Shown here: in pieces, positions 1 to 6,755 of the stretch | How positions within the stretch are numbered: position 1 is the stretch's first letter | Layout: the number at the start of each line of letters is the position of its first letter | From: Massilia alkalitolerans DSM 17462 | GTDB lineage: Bacteria > Pseudomonadota > Gammaproteobacteria > Burkholderiales > Burkholderiaceae_D | NCBI RefSeq assembly: GCF_000427785.1 | Contig: NZ_ATYR01000039.1 | Coordinates: 1-45,918, forward strand | Direction: 5' to 3' | DNA length: 45,918 nucleotides | Made by a program: the position numbers and the translations under genes | Notes under the pieces: model-generated | Told to the model about the DNA's origin: nothing | Seen by the model: the letters and a program-made list of their open reading frames with translations, nothing else | The model's database searches: none

Positions 1-174
1 TTGATCCACCGCCGTGCTCCTTGGAGAACACGTGAAGCCGTTGAACTGGCCACGCTGGAATGGGTTTCCTGGTTCAACCACCACCGCTTGCTGGAGCCGC
101 TCGGTTATATACCGCCAGCGGAAGCTGAGGCAAACTATTACAAGCAGTTGAGCAGTCAGGCTGTTCCGGCCTGA
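1..174 (+). CDS. IS3-family transposase OrfB, C-terminal fragment
   Basis: The frame is open from base 1 and ends with TGA at 172-174, giving 57 residues of C-terminal sequence. It contains the stretch WVSWFNHHRLLEPLGYIPPA, the conserved end of the IS3-family DDE integrase domain (W-x-N-x-x-R-x-H-x-x-L-G-x-x-P-P). The catalytic DDE residues would lie upstream of the window. It would cut and join DNA ends during transposition. The gene is partial only because the sequence starts here; nothing shows it is broken in the genome. Confidence 0.85.
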   Translation: MIHRRAPWRTREAVELATLEWVSWFNHHRLLEPLGYIPPAEAEANYYKQLSSQAVPA

Positions 175-213
175 CTCACACTAACCGGCCTCCACGAAAG
201 CCGGGGCGATTCA
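1..213 (+). mobile_element. Right end of an IS3-family insertion sequence (truncated by the window start)
   Basis: The window opens inside an IS3-type transposase reading frame. After its stop codon come about 40 bases ending in CCGGGGCGATTCA at 201-213. Read on the other strand this begins TGAATCGCCCCGGC, a typical terminal inverted repeat of IS3-family elements. The left part of the element is outside the window, so family subgroup and target duplication cannot be read. That a contig begins inside an IS suggests the assembly broke at a repeated element. Confidence 0.75.
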
Positions 214-313
214 CCCCAGGCGACTACTGACCGGTAGAGTGTGGTCGCGTTGACGGCGCATCAGCTTGTACAGTACCGCTATAGGCACGACGCCCAAGGC
301 AGACCGCGTGAGG

Positions 314-790
314 TCACCAGGAGTTCAGGAGGCGGCGAATCTCGTCCTGTACTTCTGATGTACTGATACCGGTGTCGCCGTTAGTTTGGATAACGTGACC
401 GCGGGACGAATCTGGCCAGCCAGAGGGGTCATCATCCAATGCGAACCAACGGTCAGGCTTTCGAATTTGGACGTCCGATGCAACTTGTTTTCCACGAGGC
501 CAGGCGTCGAAGTAGCCCAAGTTCTCAGGATTGTAGGTCGCACCAATGACGCGCTCCTGGAGGGCTTCAGGAAGCACCTGTCGGGTAACGTCTAATCCAA
601 ATTCTGCCACCCATGGTGTGCTCAAGACAATGGAGACGTCGCAATGGGGAGCCAGCAATTCCTCAAGGATTGGAATCCATTCGAAGAGCCCACGCCCCTC
701 TGCTTGCATATGGATTCCAAAGTCGCGGCTAAGGTAGACCTGGTCTGAGTGCAGAACACCATCGAAATCTAGGTAGCAAATTTTGGTCAT
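314..790 (-). CDS. HAD-like hydrolase domain protein (Swiss-army-knife RNA-repair type)
   Basis: The 158-residue protein begins MTKICYLDFDGVLHS, the HAD motif I (DxDGV/T) with the nucleophilic aspartate near residues 8-10. Later LSTPWV resembles motif II and WFALDDDPSGW resembles the acidic motif IV. It looks like the short HAD domain found in or next to RNA-repair and conflict proteins, so a phosphatase acting on nucleic acid ends or nucleotides is plausible, but the substrate cannot be read. Its ATG overlaps the stop of the upstream gene (ATGA at 787-790), so the two are translationally coupled and probably work together. Confidence 0.7.
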   Translation of the reverse strand: MTKICYLDFDGVLHSDQVYLSRDFGIHMQAEGRGLFEWIPILEELLAPHCDVSIVLSTPWVAEFGLDVTRQVLPEALQERVIGATYNPENLGYFDAWPRGKQVASDVQIRKPDRWFALDDDPSGWPDSSRGHVIQTNGDTGISTSEVQDEIRRLLNSW

Positions 791-1191
791 GTCGGGCTAT
801 CTTCATTCCGATTACATGCATTGCTGTCCTGGGCTGCCGAGGCAGGTACCGGCCAGCCCAAAATTGCTGCGGCTCGGCGAATAACCCATTTCATCTCGTC
901 GTCTGAGCCCCATCCAGTCTTCATCGCGCGAACGCAGTACTGGTCAAGGATTGCTTGTTCCGACATGTGTGACCTCTTGCCCAGCTTACATTCTCTCGAC
1001 TTGGCCACGAATTGCTGGGCCAGGTCTTCGCAAATATCCCACCTCCGGTACAACTCCTGGGGCGTATACCCGGGAAGATAGAAACGACCTCCAGAGGCAA
1101 CCAGAGGCAGCTTCGCCTGGTATCCCGCTACTGAGCTATGTATTTGCGGCCGAGGGAAGTCGTCGGGTATCGAGTAGTCTGGACTGGTCAA
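787..1191 (-). CDS. Hypothetical protein coupled to the HAD-like gene
   Basis: This is a 134-residue soluble protein with no signal peptide or membrane segment. I do not recognise its family. The middle (LYRRWDICEDLAQQFVAKSR, then two predicted helices) is mainly helical and charged, and the C-terminal third has MKTGWGSDDEMKWVIRRAAAILGW. Its stop overlaps the start of the HAD-like gene by the tetranucleotide ATGA, so both are read from one message. The pair lies just inside the IS3 remnant at the edge of the island and could be the surviving part of a larger cassette. Confidence 0.55.
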   Translation of the reverse strand: MTSPDYSIPDDFPRPQIHSSVAGYQAKLPLVASGGRFYLPGYTPQELYRRWDICEDLAQQFVAKSRECKLGKRSHMSEQAILDQYCVRAMKTGWGSDDEMKWVIRRAAAILGWPVPASAAQDSNACNRNEDSPT

Positions 1192-1279
1192 TGACGCACC
1201 TTCAAGGGGTTGATGTTTGCACTTGGCAATTGATGAAGAAGATTCATATTGTCGCCTTCGATACCGGCAGCCTAACGAA

Positions 1280-1921
1280 CTAGCGCTTCCGTAGACTCGA
1301 GCGGAACGCTTTCACCGCATGCGGAAGCGGTTCCAAATCGTGCTGCTCAATTAGCTCAAGAGGGGTTCGATTGCCGAGCGTCTCGGCCGCTGTCGTAAAG
1401 AACCTGAACTTTTGCACACCATTGCATGCGCCAAGAGAACCCGACACTGCGTACAGGGTCTTAGTATCGAATCGAGGGTCGGCAAAGAAGGAAGGTATGT
1501 ATGAGTCTCCGCCCAGGTAATGAACCTCTTGGGGCATCTCGAAAATTTCACGGCTAGCCAGCTTTTCGACCAGAGCTTCTTTGCTCATGCCGGTCCTCCT
1601 GAGGAACTCGTCGTCACGGATAAGAGTCCCACTGTCGATGAGCCGCCCCCCAGCAGTGACAATCGCACGGTCAAGCTTCCACTGATGATGTGCACGCTCA
1701 GCCGCCGCAGTGCGAGCCTTTCTTGGAAGGAGAAGCACCCGCTGGGCAAACTCAATAAATTCGTTTTCGTCCCTCTTCGTCAACTCAGCGGTAGCCCGAG
1801 TGTAGGCCCGCATGACGTCGCGCTCAGACAGCTCTGAACGCTCGCTTTCAGGAGTATCGAGGAAGGCAGTCAGAGCCGACTTATACAGAACGTACGAGGA
1901 CAAAAAGAGCGGCGATGACAT
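1280..1921 (-). CDS. Hypothetical protein, possibly Xre/MbcA/ParS-like toxin-binding antitoxin-type
   Basis: The 213-residue protein is helical and charged in its first half. In the second half it has SYIPSFFADPRFDTKTLYAVSG followed by VQKFRFFTTAAETLGNRTPLELIE. The closing pattern F-F-T-x-x-x-x-x-L-G-x-x-T-P-L-E-L is what I associate with C-terminal toxin-binding domains of Xre/MbcA/ParS-type proteins and their solitary relatives. No partner toxin lies next to it: 88 bases separate it from the downstream gene and the upstream gene is divergent. Function is therefore open. Confidence 0.5.
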   Translation of the reverse strand: MSSPLFLSSYVLYKSALTAFLDTPESERSELSERDVMRAYTRATAELTKRDENEFIEFAQRVLLLPRKARTAAAERAHHQWKLDRAIVTAGGRLIDSGTLIRDDEFLRRTGMSKEALVEKLASREIFEMPQEVHYLGGDSYIPSFFADPRFDTKTLYAVSGSLGACNGVQKFRFFTTAAETLGNRTPLELIEQHDLEPLPHAVKAFRSSLRKR

Positions 1922-2062
1922 ACGTCTGTCCCTAAAAGCGGAAGGCTAGAAAGACCTGGAAGCAGGTGCTATACAAACCGCAGCTATCGGTAATACTTGA
2001 TGCTGACGACCAAGTTGGAAGCGCCCTGCTGACGGCACAGTCCTGAGTATAGACTCAAATCA

Positions 2063-2102
2063 TGTGACCGTAAAGTATGTGACCTCAAAAGCTGTGACCT
2101 CA
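2063..2102 (+). repeat. Three direct repeats with exact 15-bp period upstream of the Xre gene
   Basis: TGTGACCGTA (2063), TGTGACCTCA (2078) and TGTGACCTCA (2093) start exactly 15 bases apart; the 15-base units are ATGTGACCGTAAAGT, ATGTGACCTCAAAAG and CTGTGACCTCATAGG. They end six bases before the GTG start of the HTH gene. Evenly phased repeats in this place are likely binding sites for a regulator, probably the Xre protein itself. This is inference from position. Confidence 0.6.
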
Positions 2103-2108
2103 TAGGGC

Positions 2109-2396
2109 GTGGACATCTGCGAACTGTTGAGAGAACCTCACGCCCATATGTTCATTCCTAAAACCGAAGCGGAAGTACGCGCGACACTTTCAGAGTCTCT
2201 CAAGCGGCACAGGGCGCTAAGAAAACTGTCGCAGGAAGACCTCGCAACCGTCGCCGGCGTGAATCGCACTTTTGTAAGTCAAATCGAGAGGCAGCAGAAG
2301 AACGTCTCAATCGATAGCTTGAGACGTTTAGCCAACGCTCTTCAGTGTGAGGTATATCATCTCCTCGGTGGGCCAACGAAAATCGATGAAGAGTGA
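2109..2396 (+). CDS. Xre-family helix-turn-helix transcriptional regulator
   Basis: A 95-residue protein with a single HTH_3 domain at about residues 28-82: SLKRHRALRKLSQEDLATVA is helix 1-2 and VNRTFVSQIERQQKN the recognition helix and turn, followed by SIDSLRRLANALQCEVYHLL. It should bind DNA as a dimer. Start is uncertain: GTG at 2109 follows TAGGG, while ATG at 2148 (MFIPKTEAEV) has no clear ribosome site. Three phased direct repeats sit immediately upstream and are a natural autoregulatory target. The neighbouring TauE gene converges on it, so it need not control the sulfur module. Confidence 0.8.
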   Translation: MDICELLREPHAHMFIPKTEAEVRATLSESLKRHRALRKLSQEDLATVAGVNRTFVSQIERQQKNVSIDSLRRLANALQCEVYHLLGGPTKIDEE

Positions 2397-2520
2397 CCTG
2401 GCGAGCCTTGGTGCCCATCGCACTGCTAAGTGAACGGACTTTGTGGTTGCGCTGAGGTTATGGTGAACTGAAACCGATGCGCCTGGCGGGGACTCCGGAG
2501 CAATTGGTTCACTTGGATGT

Positions 2521-3315
2521 CTACATCGACTTTGCAACCATACCCACGGCGACGGCAAGGCAGACAAAAGCAAAAGCAACTCTCAAGTGAGACGGCGCCA
2601 ATCGTGATGAGAGTAGCGTGCCCATCCCCATTCCCAGCACGGCTCCCCCAGTAAAAGGCAGACCCACACCCAAGTCGAACTTCCCGGCCGACACACTGGT
2701 GGCCACGCCTGCAAGGGAGATGAGAGCAATCACTGCCAGAGTAGTAGCAACAATAGACCGGACCTCAAGGTCGGTGTAGCGCTGCAATGCCGGCACCATC
2801 ACAAAACCGCCTCCTACTCCAAGCAGTCCGGAGAGAACCCCAGCGATACCACCGAACAGTACAAGCGCACGGGCACATTTAGAAGTCCAGATGAATCGGC
2901 CGCTCTCGGTGCTCCGGATGCAAGGACGCTGTGTGTTCTTTACATCCACTCGGGAAGAATTTTGTCCAAGGCCTTTGAGGCTGTTATAGGCAACCCACAC
3001 CAGAACCCCTGCAAATATGATGCTCAGCACTTTCGTATCTAGCCGCTGCGCTAACCACACCCCGAGGGGCGTCAGCACGATGCCGCTAACGGCAATCAGC
3101 ATGGCGGCCCTGTAGCGAACAATCTTCGCACGCAGCCCAACGATGGCGCCAACGGCTGCCGCGGTTCCCACAGCAAGCAACCCAACAGGCCCTGCTTGGC
3201 TAACTGTTAGATGAAGACCAAATACCAGCATCGGGACAGCCAGAATGCCTCCCCCCGCACCGGTTAGCCCCATGATGATGCCAACGAGAAGCCCCAGTGC
3301 GACCGTTAGAAGCAT
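2521..3315 (-). CDS. TauE/SafE-family sulfite/organosulfonate exporter
   Basis: A 264-residue integral membrane protein with about eight hydrophobic segments. It shows the two half-repeats of the family: GLTGAGGGILAVPML near residues 16-30 and GLLGVGGGFVMVPAL near residues 160-174. Members export sulfite, sulfonates or related anions through the inner membrane. The ATG shares a base with the stop of the YeeE gene upstream (both at 3315), making it the last gene of the repressor-YeeE-YeeE-TauE operon. In that setting it probably exports sulfite or thiosulfate formed when persulfides are oxidised. Confidence 0.85.
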   Translation of the reverse strand: MLLTVALGLLVGIIMGLTGAGGGILAVPMLVFGLHLTVSQAGPVGLLAVGTAAAVGAIVGLRAKIVRYRAAMLIAVSGIVLTPLGVWLAQRLDTKVLSIIFAGVLVWVAYNSLKGLGQNSSRVDVKNTQRPCIRSTESGRFIWTSKCARALVLFGGIAGVLSGLLGVGGGFVMVPALQRYTDLEVRSIVATTLAVIALISLAGVATSVSAGKFDLGVGLPFTGGAVLGMGMGTLLSSRLAPSHLRVAFAFVCLAVAVGMVAKSM

Positions 3316-3764
3316 CAGCCGCGCTCCGGCCGGGCCCGCACTGCAACCTTGGATTTAGCTCGCTCTAGGATTTCAAATGCGGCCATGCCAGCAAGCATTG
3401 CGATGCAGAACACAACAGGCTTGGCTCCTCCATACGCAAGCGAAGCCAAGGCAGGTCCCGGACAAAATCCCGCCAGCCCCCAGCCCACACCGAAGGTTAG
3501 TCCGCCGACTACTAGCCGGCGGTCAATCTTGGTAGAGGTCGGGAGCGAAATGGCATTACCCAGGACTGACTTCGGTCGCTTCAGTATGAAGGGGAAGGCA
3601 AATGCACCAACTAGCAACGCCCCACCCATGACGAAAGCAAGTGAGGGGTCCCATGCTCCAGCCAGGTCTAAAAAACCAAGGACTTTAGATGGGTCTGTCA
3701 TGCCCGAGGCAGTCAAGCCTAAGCCAAAAAACAGGCCGGCCAACAATGCGCTTACTGATTTCAT
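3315..3764 (-). CDS. YeeE/YedE-family membrane protein (C-terminal half type), thiosulfate-related transport
   Basis: Starting at MKSVSALLAGLFFGLGL the protein has 149 residues with four hydrophobic segments. The conserved motif GWGLAGFCPGPALASLAYG is the second YeeE/YedE repeat with its cysteine, which in thiosulfate importers handles the substrate by hydrogen bonds along the pore. A longer start at 3797 is possible but would overlap the upstream gene by 23 bases. It pairs with the upstream YeeE half; together they would form the equivalent of one full YeeE. It overlaps TauE by one base. Confidence 0.8.
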   Translation of the reverse strand: MKSVSALLAGLFFGLGLTASGMTDPSKVLGFLDLAGAWDPSLAFVMGGALLVGAFAFPFILKRPKSVLGNAISLPTSTKIDRRLVVGGLTFGVGWGLAGFCPGPALASLAYGGAKPVVFCIAMLAGMAAFEILERAKSKVAVRARPERG

Positions 3765-3774
3765 TTTGAGCTCC

Positions 3775-4206
3775 TCATCCAAGCAAATGGCGAACAATAT
3801 AAACGGTAACGAAACCAGCGAACATGAACGCGACAGTGGCCGCTAACGACCGAGGTGAGCGTCGAGAAAGGCCGCAGATGCCGTGTCCACTTGTACAACC
3901 TGAGCCATACCGGGTCCCCACGCCCACGAGCAGGCCGGCAATGATAAGAGTCCAGTAGCCTGCATCGATTTGCACCGCAGGCAGCCGCGCTACGAGAGCG
4001 AACATGAGCGGAGAAATCACCAACCCTGCAACGAAGGCAAAGCGCCAAGAAATGTCGCCTCGCTGTGGACGCAAGAGTCCTCCAACGATGCCGCTGATAC
4101 CGGCAATTCGTCCGTTGAGCATCAACAATAACGCGCTCGCAAGTCCAATTACGATGCCTCCAGCGAGCGACGTCCATGGCGTAAAGTGGGTCCAGTCGAT
4201 AGTCAT
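3775..4206 (-). CDS. YeeE/YedE-family membrane protein (N-terminal half type)
   Basis: A 143-residue membrane protein with four hydrophobic stretches. RYGSGCTSGHGICGLSR near residues 97-113 is the diagnostic YeeE motif with two cysteines. Its ATG overlaps the stop of the ArsR-type repressor by ATGA (4203-4206), so repressor and transporter are co-translated. Split two-gene YeeE systems are common beside BigR-type repressors and persulfide dioxygenases and are thought to move thiosulfate or related sulfur species. The direction of transport cannot be read from sequence. Confidence 0.82.
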   Translation of the reverse strand: MTIDWTHFTPWTSLAGGIVIGLASALLLMLNGRIAGISGIVGGLLRPQRGDISWRFAFVAGLVISPLMFALVARLPAVQIDAGYWTLIIAGLLVGVGTRYGSGCTSGHGICGLSRRSPRSLAATVAFMFAGFVTVYIVRHLLG

Positions 4207-4541
4207 TTTTCGCCCCCCGTCTTGGGGCAGTACAGTTGATACAGCACCTGCAGCACAGCTAGAGCCTCGGCACTCGCGATGCTGTAGTAGATTTGCTTAC
4301 CTTCGCGGCGGGTACACACCAACTCCTCAGCACGCAGAACTGTTAATTGCTGCGAGAGCGTTGGTTGGCGTATGCCAGTCACGGTTTCTAGTTCGCTTAC
4401 AGCGAACTCGCCCTGTGTCATCTGGCACAGCAAGAGCAGGCGGTCTGGGTTGGACAGAACCTTAAGCAGGTTGCACGCTGCCCCAGCTGCAGCGCGGAGT
4501 TGGACCAGGTCAATCGTTGGTGTCGCCATGTTTGAGTCCAT
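4203..4541 (-). CDS. bigR: ArsR-family persulfide-sensing repressor (BigR/SqrR type)
   Basis: A 112-residue winged-helix protein: NLLKVLSNPDRLLLLC, then the HTH GIRQPTLSQQLTVLRAEELV and the wing TRREGKQIYYSI. Cysteines at 39 and 105 are 66 residues apart, the same spacing as the redox pair of BigR (42/108) and SqrR (41/107), which form a polysulfide bridge and release DNA. No arsenic- or metal-binding ELCVC motif is present. The gene is divergent from the persulfide dioxygenase gene, with a perfect palindrome between them. It should repress both sides until reactive sulfur appears. ATG at 4529 is an alternative start. Confidence 0.88.
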   Translation of the reverse strand: MDSNMATPTIDLVQLRAAAGAACNLLKVLSNPDRLLLLCQMTQGEFAVSELETVTGIRQPTLSQQLTVLRAEELVCTRREGKQIYYSIASAEALAVLQVLYQLYCPKTGGEK

Positions 4542-4569
4542 TCGAGATAAGCTTCAGAACAAACTATAT

Positions 4570-4588
4570 CACAATATAATATATTGTG
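4570..4588. promoter_or_regulatory. BigR-type operator in the divergent sulfur promoter
   Basis: CACAATATA-A-TATATTGTG is a perfect 9-1-9 palindrome centred on 4579. It lies in the 100-base AT-rich interval between the repressor gene and the persulfide dioxygenase gene. It matches the AT-rich dyads bound by BigR/SqrR-type repressors and is well placed to control both directions. A partly overlapping TGTGTGATATA follows, so a second half-site is possible. Confidence 0.75.
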
Positions 4589-4641
4589 TGATATATTGAT
4601 GTTGACTGTCCTTCAGTTCACCATCCACCCAAGGAGCCATC

Positions 4642-5391
4642 ATGATATTCAGACAACTCTATGAGCCGCTGTCGAGCACCTACACTTATCTTCTTGGTGA
4701 CGAAGACACTGGTCAAGCCATCCTCATTGACCCGGTCATCGCAACAATACATCGTGATTTGGCAGAAGTGCGTCGGCTCGGCTTGACCTTGGCCTATACC
4801 GTCGATACCCACATACATGCTGACCACGTTACCGCGGCGCTTGAAATGAAACGGACCGTTGGCAGCAAAATCGCTGCCCCCGCTTGGGACAGGTTGCCTT
4901 GCGTGGACTTCGGCATCGAAGAGGGAACGCCTTTTCAAGTTGGCGGCATCAACCTGCACCCTCTACACACCCCAGGTCATACTGATGGCCACTTTGCATT
5001 TCTCTCTGCGGGCAGGGTCTTCACAGGTGACGCGCTGCTCATCGACGGCTGCGGCAGAACAGACTTCCAGAACGGTAGCGCCGACGCTTTGTACAAGAGC
5101 GTGCGTGAGAAATTGTTCTCCCTTCCGGACGAAACCTTGGTCTATCCGGCACATGACTACAAAGAGCGCTTTGTCTCATCCATCGCTCAAGAAAAGGCGC
5201 GTAACCCAAGGCTGGGAGGAGACAGGACTCTTGATGAATTCAAAACCATCATGGCGAGCCTGAACTTACCGTACCCCAAGTTCATCGACTATGCCGTGCC
5301 AGGCAACCGTCAATGCGGTGTTTGCCCACCCAACTTACCCGAGAACCTCGCCCAGTATTGCCAGCAGATGTCAGCTAGCCCTCAAGGCTGA
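4642..5391 (+). CDS. blh: Persulfide dioxygenase-like metallo-beta-lactamase fold protein (ETHE1/Blh type)
   Basis: The 249-residue protein has the metal motif THIHADH at 56-62, the later histidine in HTPGHTDGH, and the aspartate in FTGDALLIDGCGRTDFQ. GRTDFQ and the C-terminal KARNPRL region are typical of ETHE1/Blh persulfide dioxygenases rather than lactamases or glyoxalases. It should oxidise glutathione persulfide to sulfite using one Fe(II). The start follows GGAGCC. It is divergent from the BigR-type repressor and followed after 25 bases by a DUF442 gene; in Blh proteins these two domains are fused, here they are separate. Confidence 0.88.
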   Translation: MIFRQLYEPLSSTYTYLLGDEDTGQAILIDPVIATIHRDLAEVRRLGLTLAYTVDTHIHADHVTAALEMKRTVGSKIAAPAWDRLPCVDFGIEEGTPFQVGGINLHPLHTPGHTDGHFAFLSAGRVFTGDALLIDGCGRTDFQNGSADALYKSVREKLFSLPDETLVYPAHDYKERFVSSIAQEKARNPRLGGDRTLDEFKTIMASLNLPYPKFIDYAVPGNRQCGVCPPNLPENLAQYCQQMSASPQG

Positions 5392-5416
5392 GCGAACTAC
5401 AACCGCGGAGAACGAC

Positions 5417-5845
5417 ATGGAAAATTTCAAGCAAATTGAAGACGGTATATTCTTAGGCCCTCAGCCGAGCGAAGGTGACTTGGCAGAGGCCAAGCGACAA
5501 GGAATTGCAACAGTGATTGACCTACGCTTGCCATCTGAGACGGCAACGCCGAATGCGAACCTGGTGCGAATGCACGAGCTCAATTACGTGAACGTGCCAG
5601 TCGACAAAGCAGCTCTGTCGACAGGCCAAATTGCTTCTCTTGAGCAAGCCATTGCTCAGACCGAAGGACCACACCTGGTTCACTGCGCTACCGGCGCAAG
5701 AGGCGCTCTTTTGCTTGCCCTTAGTCGAGCCAAACAACACGGTTGGACTGCCGAGCGCACGCTCGAGGAAGCTGCATCAATGGGCTTCAACCTGGAGGGC
5801 TCAGATGCGTTTGTGCAGTTCGTGAAAGAGGAAAGGAAGGCATGA
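5417..5845 (+). CDS. DUF442 protein-tyrosine-phosphatase-like/sulfurtransferase domain (Blh N-terminal type)
   Basis: Starting at ATG 5417 after GCGGAG, the protein has 142 residues. It carries the P-loop HCATGAR at 89-95 with the active cysteine 90, the HC-x5-R signature of the DUF442 family (TIGR01244), and opens with IEDGIFLGPQPSEGDL, also typical. In Blh this domain precedes the metallo-lactamase domain and is thought to take persulfide sulfur or act as a phosphatase-like sulfurtransferase. Here it is a separate gene just after the dioxygenase. It completes the plus-strand half of the persulfide module. Confidence 0.85.
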   Translation: MENFKQIEDGIFLGPQPSEGDLAEAKRQGIATVIDLRLPSETATPNANLVRMHELNYVNVPVDKAALSTGQIASLEQAIAQTEGPHLVHCATGARGALLLALSRAKQHGWTAERTLEEAASMGFNLEGSDAFVQFVKEERKA

Positions 5846-6223
5846 ACCTCGAATATAAAGGGCGCCTGCTGAGCAGCATGGCTGAAAGGTAGCCCCCGCC
5901 TTCGAATCTTTTACCGGTCCCCTACCATTCACTGCCTCGACATGTTCGACAGGAGGAGCAGCCTGGCGACGAAGCATATTTACTGTCCAGTTCTGGCTTA
6001 CACCCTTCCCGCCCAACTGCCAGCGACAAGCAAATGGCTACCGGTCAGCGGCTAACGGTACCTCTTGGCTTTGGACGCAGGTCCCCGTAGCCCCGGGCAA
6101 CGGGGACGTCAGAAGCCAAGGTGTACGTTGCCCATTCCCGGCCTAGGCAAGAAACTGTGCTCGTTGGCCAGCGAATTTATCATGTGTCGCTATACATGTC
6201 AGGTCAACAATACAGGGACAGAC
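5846..6223. other. Gene-poor stretch after the persulfide module
   Basis: The stop of the DUF442 gene overlaps an ATG that opens only 16 codons, possibly the debris of a third gene of the operon. I see no other convincing reading frame, tRNA or clear terminator in these 378 bases. The sequence changes character here, which fits an old recombination junction, but this is only an impression. Confidence 0.3.
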
Positions 6224-6463
6224 ATGCAAGACTTTTTAATCGACTTAGCGGCGGTCATCATCATCTGCTCGCCTATGGTCGCAGTCATAGCATTCGGCAT
6301 TTATAAAGGAGACTTCTCAAGAGTTAGCGAACCTCTTCCGCCTCCGGACGAGCTTGAGTTGCGTAGACGAGCGAACGAAACCATGCTCCGCCACGAGAGA
6401 AGAGCCATGTATGAACGTAGCTATATCCAGTCCAAGTGCGACAGTGAACTAGCAAAAAAGTGA
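6224..6463 (+). CDS. Small single-span membrane protein
   Basis: From ATG 6224 the protein has 79 residues. An N-terminal hydrophobic helix (LAAVIIICSPMVAVIAFGIY, about 7-26) is followed by a charged tail rich in Arg and Glu (LELRRRANETMLRHERRAMY). The topology suggests an inner membrane anchor with a cytoplasmic helical tail. I do not recognise the family. A strong terminator follows its stop by three bases, which supports it as a real transcribed unit. In-frame ATGs upstream lack support. Confidence 0.5.
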   Translation: MQDFLIDLAAVIIICSPMVAVIAFGIYKGDFSRVSEPLPPPDELELRRRANETMLRHERRAMYERSYIQSKCDSELAKK

Positions 6464-6466
6464 TTC

Positions 6467-6502
6467 AAGCCCCTTAAGCAGCAGCCTAAGGGGCTTTGTT
6501 CT
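6467..6502 (+). terminator. Rho-independent terminator
   Basis: AAGCCCCTTA at 6467-6476 pairs perfectly with TAAGGGGCTT at 6487-6496, with a 10-base loop, followed by TGTTCTT. It lies directly after the small membrane protein gene. Confidence 0.85.
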
Positions 6503-6524
6503 TGTAACGTTCATATGCCGGCTG

Positions 6525-6722
6525 ATGCGCCGTCCTGCCGGCGCTAGGTCGAGCGCAGTGCAGCATGACACTCCGGTATCGAAATGCTCTCACGCGCTGC
6601 TCTTTGTCTTAGTGGTCGGCCTTCTCGCTTTCATCGGTCTCGAAATCGGACGCCGAGTCATGCAACAACACGGCGAACAGATGCTTTCTTTGGATTCACA
6701 ACAACGACAACCATCGCCGTGA
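6525..6722 (+). CDS. Possible small membrane protein
   Basis: A 65-residue frame with one hydrophobic helix (ALLFVLVVGLLAFIGLEIG, about 24-42) between a basic N-terminus and a polar tail. It starts at ATG 6525 with no convincing ribosome site. Codon use is ordinary. It sits alone between a terminator and the diguanylate cyclase gene. The membrane helix favours a real gene, but I cannot assign a function and it may be a chance frame. Confidence 0.3.
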   Translation: MRRPAGARSSAVQHDTPVSKCSHALLFVLVVGLLAFIGLEIGRRVMQQHGEQMLSLDSQQRQPSP

Positions 6723-6755
6723 GACAATATCCTCAGAGAAACTTCCTCCCTCGCT

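Noticed and set aside
5801..6016. 71-residue minus-strand frame after the DUF442 gene, considered as an IS remnant
   Set aside because: I could not tie it to any transposase or inverted repeat.
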